Shown: positions 8,621-15,428 of the stretch, one piece after another
Numbering within the stretch: the stretch's first letter is position 1
How the letters are laid out: every line of letters starts with the position of its first letter
DNA from: Longimicrobium sp.
GTDB taxonomy: Bacteria; Gemmatimonadota; Gemmatimonadetes; Longimicrobiales; Longimicrobiaceae
Direction: 5' to 3'
Assembly: GCA_036387335.1 (NCBI GenBank)
Contig: DASVTZ010000203.1
Location: 91,969-155,968, forward strand
Length of the DNA stretch: 64,000 bases
Notes under the pieces: generated by a model
What the model was told of the DNA's origin: nothing
What the model saw: the letters and a program-made list of their open reading frames with translations, nothing else
The model's database searches: none
Position numbers and translations under genes: made by a program

Positions 8621-8896
8621 CTATCTGGATGCGCTCTCCACGTCCAGTGCGTTGAGGAAGCGTTCCAGGCGCTCAAGGCTGAAGCGAGCCAGCTTGCCAA
8701 CCGTGAGGTCGGAGACGTCCAGCGGGCTGATGCCGAGCAGCTCGGCCGCGGACGGCTCGTCGAGGCCGAGTTCTTCGAGGGCCTTGCGGATCGCGCGGGC
8801 GAGCTCAGCTTTGGCAAGGCGAGTCTCCGCATCCGCGAGGCCCATGTCCGCGAAGACGTTACCGGTGCTGTCGTGGACCATCGTGTCATTGCTCAT
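8621..8896 (-). CDS. HigA-like helix-turn-helix antitoxin
   Basis: A 91-residue XRE/MqsA-like antitoxin. TGNVFADMGLADAETRLAKA is the typical N-terminus, followed by EPSAAELLGISPLDVSDLTV (the helix-turn-helix) and SLERLERFLNAL. ATG 8896 is preceded by GGGGG; the ATG two codons upstream (8902) is also possible. The start lies inside the end of the toxin gene (overlap about 11 bases), so the order is toxin first, as in higBA. Expected role: neutralise the toxin and repress the operon. The region 8430-8620 between this gene and the nucleotidyltransferase operators holds nothing I recognise. Confidence 0.82.
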   Translation of the reverse strand: MSNDTMVHDSTGNVFADMGLADAETRLAKAELARAIRKALEELGLDEPSAAELLGISPLDVSDLTVGKLARFSLERLERFLNALDVESASR

Positions 8897-9275
8897 CGTC
8901 ATTCCCCCAGGGGCGGTAGTGTTCCTGGTAGTGCTCCGCGGCGGTGCGGAGGCGGTTGCGGAGCAGCTCGATCTCCGCGAACGGAGTGCGGCTCCCCCTG
9001 ACCGACTTCTTCTTGAAGGCGTGGAGGACGTACACCGCCCTCGGGAACTTCTCCGTGCAGGCGAGGCGGTAGGTATCTCCATAGTGGTCCACGGCCAGCT
9101 TCAGCACCCGGCCAGGCAACCCCTCCCCAAACGCACGCGTGTTGGGAGACGATTCGCCATGCTGCGCATCCAGCAGCGCCGCGCCAAAGACGTCCTGCAC
9201 ATCCTCAGGCATTGCCCTGAGATCCTTGTGGCTCGATCCTACGAAGTGAAGGGGCTTCCGTGCGGCGACGGGCAT
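8886..9275 (-). CDS. HigB/Gp49-type RelE-superfamily toxin
   Basis: A 129-residue protein of the Gp49/HigB family. KPLHFVGSSHKDLRAMPEDV, then GRVLKLAVDHYGDTYRL and RAVYVLHAFKKKS followed by ELLRNRL match the family core, with the basic FKKKS strand before the last helix. Such toxins cleave mRNA on the ribosome. It overlaps the antitoxin gene at its 3' end and has the length usual for the family, so it looks intact. Confidence 0.85.
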   Translation of the reverse strand: MPVAARKPLHFVGSSHKDLRAMPEDVQDVFGAALLDAQHGESSPNTRAFGEGLPGRVLKLAVDHYGDTYRLACTEKFPRAVYVLHAFKKKSVRGSRTPFAEIELLRNRLRTAAEHYQEHYRPWGNDDEQ

Positions 9276-9302
9276 CGGTTTCAGTATCGCTGTTCGCTGG
9301 TT

Positions 9303-9356
9303 GGGCCGAACACCGAAATCGGCCGGGGATAAGAGGAGATACCCCGGATTCGGCCC
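9303..9356. repeat. Nested hairpin in a 338-bp gene-free gap
   Basis: GGGCCGAA (9303-9310) pairs with TTCGGCCC (9349-9356), and inside it CCGGGG pairs with CCCCGG. It lies between the HigB-like start and the AbrB-like gene. The rest of 9276-9613 holds no coding sequence I can support. Confidence 0.5.
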
Positions 9357-9613
9357 AGCGCGGCTGTCGTTTGGAAACTGGTCCGTCCGATGGCAGGTAA
9401 CGACCGGGAGCGCTCCCTGGGCGCAGTTCCGGCACGCGATTTGGGGGGACGGCGACGGCGGATGGCTCGTGAAGAGCGGGAGACACTACTTCGAGAGCGG
9501 GTCACGGTTCGGGGCCGCGCGTGCTGACGGTGAGGAGGGTTGTCTTCTTGCGGTGCTTGCTGGGAGAAAGGTACACTCGTGGTTGTCCGAATCGCCCGCC
9601 AGGAAGGTGGATT

Positions 9614-9913
9614 TTGAACGCATCAGAACCACTCCGCATCGATCAGCGTGGCGCACTCGTTCTACCGGCGGAGCTCCGGGAGCGCTTCGGCATCGAGGGA
9701 GGCTCCACGGTGCTGGCGGAGGCCACCGCGGAGGGCATCCTGCTGCGCCCCGCCGTGGTCCTTCCCGTGGAGATCTACACGCCCGAGCGGCGCGCGGAGT
9801 TCCTTCTCAACAGCGCCTACGACGCGGACAGCCACCAGTGGGCTTTGGCGGAGGTGCGGGCATTGGGGCTCGACTCCGACGCGATACCACACGAGCGCCC
9901 GGCGGCCTCGTGA
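9614..9913 (+). CDS. AbrB/SpoVT-type antitoxin (VapB-like), TTG start
   Basis: A 99-residue protein with an N-terminal swapped-hairpin domain: LRIDQRGALVLPAELRERFG, then EGGSTVLAEATAEGILLRP. The C-terminal tail (IYTPERRAEFLLNSAYD) would bind the cognate toxin. The start is TTG 9614, chosen because AGGAAGG sits six bases upstream; an ATG at 9521 adds a segment with no family resemblance. The partner PIN toxin downstream has decayed, so this antitoxin is orphaned. Confidence 0.75.
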   Translation: MNASEPLRIDQRGALVLPAELRERFGIEGGSTVLAEATAEGILLRPAVVLPVEIYTPERRAEFLLNSAYDADSHQWALAEVRALGLDSDAIPHERPAAS

Positions 9914-10121
9914 ACGTGGATCTCCTATCCTCATCGCTCAGGGTGTTTGGGCGTGGAGGGGGCGGGCTGATCACGTCCGCCTGACCGCCGCGATCGCGTC
10001 GCGGGCCACGCACCTGGTGACTGGCGACAGGAGGCACTTCGGCGCGCTGTACGGGCGTACGAGCATGGGCGTGACAGTGACCGCCCCGGCGGGCTATCTT
10101 GCCCAGCGCGGCAGACGATAA
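9910..10121 (+). pseudogene. Remnant of a PIN-domain (VapC-like) toxin
   Basis: A GTG overlaps the antitoxin stop (GTGA), where a VapC gene should begin, but the frame opened there ends after about 24 residues. A different frame from about 9960 encodes the C-terminal PIN signature: LTAAIASRATHLVTGDRRHF, then GRTSMGVTV and a PAGYLAQR tail. The usual N-terminal DxN region and most of the middle are missing, so a deletion plus frameshift removed the toxin. About 210 of some 400 expected bases remain. Confidence 0.7.
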
Positions 10122-10237
10122 ACACGCTCTGGCGCGCTTCCGCACTGTGACGCTCCGCGGCGTGGTTCCTGCTTCGCGGCACGGGCAAGAGCGTGCGCGC
10201 GCCGGAGCGTGGCACGCGGCGCACAGGCCAACCGAGC

Positions 10238-11416
10238 ATGCCCGGCAAACCAGACGACGATCCGATTCTCGGGGGCGAGTCCGAGACGCTCCTGGCGCGC
10301 GGCAGGCCCGTGCGGCGGGAGGAGGGGCGCCGGCCCGAGAGCCCGCCGCCACGCCCGCCTGCATCCGTTCGCCCAGCGGCCGGCGGGGGGCGCGTGCGGG
10401 GGTTCATGGAGCGCATCTCCGAGTCGCGGCGCGCACCCTTTCTGCGGCTCGTGGGTTACTACGTGCTGCTCATCGGCGTCATGGGCGCGCTGGTGTACTG
10501 GGTGCCGATGGTGCGCGACGCCTTCATCTCGCCCGTGGTGCTCCCCGACCTGGGGAGAGGAGGGAGCGGGTCTGAGCTGCTGACCCGCGCACCCACGCTG
10601 GGCGACTACGGCGCGCGGCTGTCGCTTGGGGAGGCGCTGCACCGCGCGCTGACGACGCTGCTGGTGATCGCCGGCGCGATGTCGCTGGTGATTCCGGTGG
10701 CTTGGGTGTACATGTTCACCAAGCGCTTCCGCTACGATCCCGCGCTCGTTTCCTCGGTCATCATTCTGCCGATCGTGGTGGCGGGGATCGCGCTGGTGGT
10801 CAAGAACTCGCTGGCGCTGGCCTTTTCGCTGGCCGGGATCGTGGCGGCGGTCCGCTTCCGCAACACGCTCAAGGACCCGCGCGACGCCGTCTACATATTC
10901 CTGGTGATCGGGATCGGGCTGTCGGCGGGGGTGCAGGCGCTGGACGTTGCGCTCGCGATGTCGCTGGCCTTCAACTTCGTCGTGCTGCTGGTGTGGAAGT
11001 ACAACGTCGGGTCGATCTACAGCGGGAGCTACGGGCGGACGGGGATCCTGTCGGTGGGCGATCCGGAGCTGATGATCGCCGACGATCCGGCTGCGCAGCG
11101 CGACATCCGGCGGCGGATGCTGGAGCACGACGGCGACATGCGCACGGACGGCATCCTGCTGGTGCACTCGAGCGCGCCGGACGTCGCGCGGCTCACGGTG
11201 CAGGAGGCGCTCGGCGACACCGCCAGCGACTGGCGGCTGGTCAACGTGCGGCGCGAGCCCGAGCGCCCCGCGGTGCTGGAATATCTCGTGCGGCTCAAGA
11301 CGGAGATCACTCCGGCCGAACTGGTGGGCGCGCTGGACGAGCGCTGGTCCGCCCAGGTCACGGCCGCGGAGTACGTGCCCTTCCGGACGCGGAAGAAGAA
11401 ACGCAAGCGGGATTAG
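10238..11416 (+). CDS. DUF4956 membrane protein
   Basis: A 392-residue integral membrane protein. After a Pro/Arg-rich cytosolic leader (1-55) come about four or five membrane segments, including FLRLVGYYVLLIGVMGALVY, TLLVIAGAMSLVIPVAWVYM and IILPIVVAGIALVV. The conserved DUF4956 signature follows: AFSLAGIVAAVRFRNTLKD, then DAVYIFLVIGIGLSAGV. A soluble C-terminal domain (about 270-392) ends in KKKRKRD. In many bacteria DUF4956 genes sit beside VTC-type polyphosphate polymerase and CotH kinase genes. Here it leads an operon ending in a CYTH-PPK1 fusion. Role unknown; a polyphosphate or anion transport/anchor role is inference from context. Confidence 0.88.
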   Translation: MPGKPDDDPILGGESETLLARGRPVRREEGRRPESPPPRPPASVRPAAGGGRVRGFMERISESRRAPFLRLVGYYVLLIGVMGALVYWVPMVRDAFISPVVLPDLGRGGSGSELLTRAPTLGDYGARLSLGEALHRALTTLLVIAGAMSLVIPVAWVYMFTKRFRYDPALVSSVIILPIVVAGIALVVKNSLALAFSLAGIVAAVRFRNTLKDPRDAVYIFLVIGIGLSAGVQALDVALAMSLAFNFVVLLVWKYNVGSIYSGSYGRTGILSVGDPELMIADDPAAQRDIRRRMLEHDGDMRTDGILLVHSSAPDVARLTVQEALGDTASDWRLVNVRREPERPAVLEYLVRLKTEITPAELVGALDERWSAQVTAAEYVPFRTRKKKRKRD

Positions 11417-11429
11417 AGGACTACATCGG

Positions 11430-12704
11430 ATGAAGACGAATCGACATCGCTGGACGACCGCCGCGGCCGCGCTCCTCCCCTGCGCCCTGCTGCTGGCCGG
11501 GTGCTACAAGTCGGCCTTCAACGTGGGCAAGGTGATCGAGGCGGTGCAGCGCGACTCCATCGCCTACACGCTGCTCCTGATCGGCGACGCGGGGCTCCCG
11601 GAGCCCACCCCCCAGGGCGACCCGGTGATCAACGCGCTGCGCCAGGCCATCAAGGACGACGACCCGGGGCAGACCTTCGTCGTGTACCTGGGCGACAACG
11701 TGTACCCGCGCGGGCTCGTCGACTCCACGCAGGCCACGGAGCGCGCGGTGGGCGAGGGGATCCTGAACGAGCAGATCGACGCCATCCTGGAGAGCGGCGG
11801 GCGCGGGGTGCTGATCCCCGGCAACCACGACTGGGAAGCGGGCGGCACGGAGGGGTGGCGCTACATCCGCCGGCAGGACCTGTACGTGGACGCACGCGGC
11901 AAGGGGCGGGTGGCGATGCTCCCCAACAGCGGGTGCCCCGGGCCCGAGGTGCTGGACCTGAACCCCACGCTGCGCCTCATCATGATCGACACGCAGTGGT
12001 GGCTGCAGGCCGGCGGCTCGCGGCCGGAGGGGCCCGGCTCGGAGTGCGCGGTGAAGTCCGAGCGGCAGGTGGTGGACTCCATGCGCGCGGCGCTGGCCAG
12101 CGCCGGCGGGCGGCGCACGGTGGTGGTGGGCCACCACCCGCTGGTGAGCGGCGGCGAGCACGGCGGCTACTTCGACTGGCCCACGTACCTGCAGATCCAC
12201 CCGTACGTGCGCAACGCCGGCTTCTTCGCCCGGCAGGACGTGAACGGGGTGGAGTACACCCGGCTGCGCGTGAACATGGCGGGAGCCTTCCAGCAGCACC
12301 CGCCGCTGATCTACGCGGCTGGGCACGAGCACAACCTGCAGGTGTTCCGCCGTGCGCCGGCGCGCTACCAGGTGGTGAGCGGCGCGGGGATCTACGGCCA
12401 CACCACCACGGTGCGGAGAATCACCGGGTCGCAGTACACGCGGCGGGCGAGCGGCTTCCAGCGCATCACCTTCCTCAAGGACGGACGCGTGCGCCTGGCG
12501 GTGCTCGTGGTGGACCAGACCGGGAAGGCGACCGAGGACTTCTCCATGTTCCTGGACACGCAGGGTCTGCCGCCGGTGCAGTCCACCGAGAGCGAGCTTC
12601 CCCCGGCGGGCACCGACACCACGCGTCTGAACCCGGCGGGCCCCGTGCGCCCCGCCCCTCCGCGGCCCAGCACGCCGGCGGGCAGCCGGCCGGTGGCTCC
12701 GTGA
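11430..12704 (+). CDS. Calcineurin-like metallophosphoesterase lipoprotein
   Basis: A 424-residue lipoprotein (lipobox LLLAGC, C25) with the full set of metallophosphoesterase motifs: LLIGDAG (D53), VVYLGDNVYPRG, LIPGNHDWE, VVVGHHPLVSGG and AAGHEHNLQVF. The C-terminus is a Pro/Thr-rich tail (about 370-424). It probably acts in the periplasm or at the outer membrane. The substrate is not evident; phosphomonoesters or polyphosphate are reasonable given the downstream polyphosphate kinase. It starts 13 bases after the DUF4956 gene, and its stop overlaps the next start as GTGA, so the three genes form an operon. Confidence 0.88.
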   Translation: MKTNRHRWTTAAAALLPCALLLAGCYKSAFNVGKVIEAVQRDSIAYTLLLIGDAGLPEPTPQGDPVINALRQAIKDDDPGQTFVVYLGDNVYPRGLVDSTQATERAVGEGILNEQIDAILESGGRGVLIPGNHDWEAGGTEGWRYIRRQDLYVDARGKGRVAMLPNSGCPGPEVLDLNPTLRLIMIDTQWWLQAGGSRPEGPGSECAVKSERQVVDSMRAALASAGGRRTVVVGHHPLVSGGEHGGYFDWPTYLQIHPYVRNAGFFARQDVNGVEYTRLRVNMAGAFQQHPPLIYAAGHEHNLQVFRRAPARYQVVSGAGIYGHTTTVRRITGSQYTRRASGFQRITFLKDGRVRLAVLVVDQTGKATEDFSMFLDTQGLPPVQSTESELPPAGTDTTRLNPAGPVRPAPPRPSTPAGSRPVAP

Positions 12705-15217
12705 GGCTCGCGCGGCGGGTCCTCGCGGCGGCGGCGGTCGCCCTCCTCCCGGCGCTTGCCGCCGCGCAGGAGCGGGTGGCAGCCGGGGCGCAGTACGCGC
12801 ATCCGCCGCTCCCCGAGTCGCTTCTGGGGGAGTCGTACCGAAACCTGTGGACGACGCCGGTGCAGGTGCCGGTGCTGGACCTGCGCGGCTACGCGGGCGG
12901 GCTGACGCCGACGGGCACGGGAGGCGGCAACCAGACCGAGTCGGTCCGCTTCCGCGGCGCCAACGGGCGCGAGTACGCCTTCCGGCTGGTCAACAAGAAC
13001 CAGACGCGCGGCCAGTCGCCGGACATCCAGGGGACGATCGTAGGCGAGGTGGTCCAGGACCAGGTGTCGTCGCTGCACCCCGCGGCGGCGCTGGTGGCGG
13101 ACCCGCTGCTGGCCGCGGCCGGCGTGCTGTACGTGCCGCCCACGCTGTACGTGATGCCTGCCAGCGGTCTGCCGCAGCAGCACGCCTCCTTCCACGGCAG
13201 GCTGGGGCTGCTGGAGGAGCGCCCGCGCGCCGGGAACAGCGAGGTGGCGGGGATCGCGGCGGCCAGCGCGATCGAGGACACGGAGGACTTCCTCAAGGCG
13301 CTGGAGTCCGCCCCGTCGCACCGGCTGGACACGCGCGACTACCTGGCCGGCCGGCTGATGGACATCTACTTCGGCGACTGGGACCGGCACGAGGACCAGT
13401 ACAGCTGGGCGCGATACGACCGCGGCGGCGAGCAGCTCTGGAGGGCCGTCCCCCGCGACCGCGACTACGTCTTCGCGGACTACGACGGGCTGGCGCTGGA
13501 CGTGGCGCGCGGGCAGCTCCCCAAGGCGGTGCGCTTCCAGGAGGACTACGAGGGGCAGCTCTTCGGGCTGGTCCAGAACGCGCAGCTCCTGGACCGGCGC
13601 CTGCTGGGCGACCTGGACCGCGCCGCCTGGGAATCGGTGGTCTCGACGCTCCAGACGCGCCTCTCGGACGCGGTGATCGACGGCGCAGTGGCACGCATGC
13701 CGGCCGAGTACCGGCCCCTGAACGCGGACTTCCTGCGCACCATGCTCCGCGCCCGCCGCGCGCGGCTGCGCGAGGTGGCGATGACGTGGTACGGGTGGAT
13801 GGCGGCCGAGCCCGAGATCCACGCCCGCGACGAGCGCGACGTGGCCATCGTGCAGCACGCGCCGGACGGGAGCGCCGAGGTGCGCATCCACGCCGGCGGC
13901 GAAAACGTGGCGCCCTACTTCCGCCGCCGCTTCCTGCCGGACGAGACGCGCGAGATCCGGCTCTTCCTGCACGGCGGCGCGGACCGGGCGTCCGTCCGCG
14001 GCGGGCCGGGGCGCATCACCACCCGCGTGATCGGCGGCGCTGGCGACGATGCGCTGGCGGACTCGTCGAGCGGAGCGCGGGTAAGGTTCTACGACGACCG
14101 GGGCGACAACGGCTTCGTGCGCGGCACGCGGACCCACGTGGACACGCGCGAGTACTCGCCGCCCGCGTACGAGCGCGGCGCCGGCGTGAGCCCGCCCCAG
14201 GACTGGGGGCGCAGCCGCAGCCTGTTCGCGCCGTACGCCGGATGGCGCTCGCGCATCGGCGTGGTGGTGGGCGGCGGGCCGGCGTTCAAGACGCACGGGT
14301 TCCGGCGCTTCCCCTTCGCCAGCGAGGGGCACCTGCGCGTGCTGTGGGCGCCGCAGTACACCCGCTTCGGGGCGGAGTACAACGCGGAGTACCACTTCGC
14401 CGGCACGCGCCGCTGGCTGCTGACGGACGTGCGCGCCACCGGGCTGGCGGCCACGGACTTCCACGGCTTCGGCAACGAGACGCCGGAGGTGGAGGACCGC
14501 GAGGTGCGCCGCGTGTGGGAGCGCCAGCTGCTGGTGCAGCCCACCTGGTTCTTCCCCCTCTCGCGCCGCAGCTGGCTCACGGTGGCGCCGGTGGGACGCC
14601 TCACCGACCCCGGCGTCCCCGACGGATCGCCCGCGGAGCAGCCGGGGGTGCGCGGCACGCGGACGTGGGGAGCGCTGGGCGCGCGCACCGGCCTGCTGGT
14701 GAACAGGGTGGACAACGCCACCTTCCCGCGCCTGGGCTTCGCCCTCTCGGCGGACGCGAGCGCGTTTCCGGCGGTGTCGCGGCTGGACGGGCCGTTCGGG
14801 AGCACGGGAGCGCAGGCGAGGGCGTACCTCGGAGGGAGCGCGGGCCCGGTGCTGGCCCTGCGCGGCGGGGTGCGCCAGGCGTGGGGCGACTTCCCGCTCC
14901 AGGAGGCCGCCTTCATCGGCGGCGGCAACTCGCTGCGCGGCTCCAGCACCCAGCGCTACGCCGGCGACCGCGCGGTGCACGGGAGCGCGGAGCTGCGCCA
15001 GCCCCTCTTCCGCGCGAACCTGGGGGTCCGCGGCACGGTGGGCGCCTTCGCGCTGGCCGACGCCGGGCGCGTGTACGTGGACGGCGACTCGCCCGGCGGA
15101 TGGCACACCGCCGCGGGCGGCGGCCTGTTCTTCATCTTCCTGAACCGCGCCGTGAGCGTGTCATACGCGGCGGGCGAGAAGGGGCGGGTTTACTTCGACA
15201 TGGGGCTGCCGTTTTGA
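12701..15217 (+). CDS. Omp85/BamA-like outer-membrane barrel with N-terminal kinase-like domain
   Basis: An 838-residue secreted protein (signal AVALLPALAAAQE). The C-terminal half looks like a BamA/TamA-type 16-strand barrel: FPRLGFALSADASAFP, AAFIGGGNSLRGSSTQRYAG, then GSAELRQPLF and a final GRVYFDMGLPF. Residues about 80-380 contain DIYFGDWDRHEDQYSW (D228) and VPRDRDYVFADYDG (D253/D255). This spacing resembles the catalytic DRH and metal-binding Asp of FAM20/CotH-type secreted kinases; that is inference. The GTG start 12701 overlaps the phosphoesterase stop. Bacteroidetes have fused phosphoesterase-barrel proteins of similar layout, which supports a functional link. An open frame running upstream to 11501 is out-of-frame reading. 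Confidence 0.8.
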   Translation: MRLARRVLAAAAVALLPALAAAQERVAAGAQYAHPPLPESLLGESYRNLWTTPVQVPVLDLRGYAGGLTPTGTGGGNQTESVRFRGANGREYAFRLVNKNQTRGQSPDIQGTIVGEVVQDQVSSLHPAAALVADPLLAAAGVLYVPPTLYVMPASGLPQQHASFHGRLGLLEERPRAGNSEVAGIAAASAIEDTEDFLKALESAPSHRLDTRDYLAGRLMDIYFGDWDRHEDQYSWARYDRGGEQLWRAVPRDRDYVFADYDGLALDVARGQLPKAVRFQEDYEGQLFGLVQNAQLLDRRLLGDLDRAAWESVVSTLQTRLSDAVIDGAVARMPAEYRPLNADFLRTMLRARRARLREVAMTWYGWMAAEPEIHARDERDVAIVQHAPDGSAEVRIHAGGENVAPYFRRRFLPDETREIRLFLHGGADRASVRGGPGRITTRVIGGAGDDALADSSSGARVRFYDDRGDNGFVRGTRTHVDTREYSPPAYERGAGVSPPQDWGRSRSLFAPYAGWRSRIGVVVGGGPAFKTHGFRRFPFASEGHLRVLWAPQYTRFGAEYNAEYHFAGTRRWLLTDVRATGLAATDFHGFGNETPEVEDREVRRVWERQLLVQPTWFFPLSRRSWLTVAPVGRLTDPGVPDGSPAEQPGVRGTRTWGALGARTGLLVNRVDNATFPRLGFALSADASAFPAVSRLDGPFGSTGAQARAYLGGSAGPVLALRGGVRQAWGDFPLQEAAFIGGGNSLRGSSTQRYAGDRAVHGSAELRQPLFRANLGVRGTVGAFALADAGRVYVDGDSPGGWHTAAGGGLFFIFLNRAVSVSYAAGEKGRVYFDMGLPF

Positions 15218-15222
15218 ACTGC

Positions 15223-15416
15223 GGGGAATGGGGAATGGGGAATGGGGAATGGGATGATTTCGGCGCGGTGCAGAGGCTCCGTCGGCGCGCGCCGTCTTCG
15301 GTGGGGCGCGGGCGTGCGCGCGCCGGGGACGCGGTGAGCCTGGCCGCGCCCTGTCACGACTCCGTACGGGGAGCTCCCCTTACGCTCGATTCCCCATTCC
15401 CCATTCCCCATTCCCC
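15223..15416. repeat. Inverted pair of 7-bp tandem repeats (GGGGAAT)4 / (ATTCCCC)4
   Basis: Four copies of GGGGAAT (15223-15250) face four copies of ATTCCCC (15389-15416) across a 138-bp spacer with no gene. The arms can form a 28-bp hairpin. The whole unit fills the gap between the barrel gene and the polyphosphate kinase gene, so it may control read-through in the operon. A solitary arm recurs at 62054-62074. Confidence 0.85.
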
Positions 15417-15428
15417 CCGTTCCCCCCG

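Noticed and set aside
11501..12700. N-terminal extension of the barrel protein by 400 residues
   Set aside because: That stretch is the phosphoesterase gene read in the wrong frame; the signal peptide begins at GTG 12701.
12392..15106. A 904-codon open frame antisense to the barrel gene
   Set aside because: It lacks any recognisable domain and shows the Arg/Ala/His bias of an antisense frame; the plus strand encodes a signal peptide and barrel.
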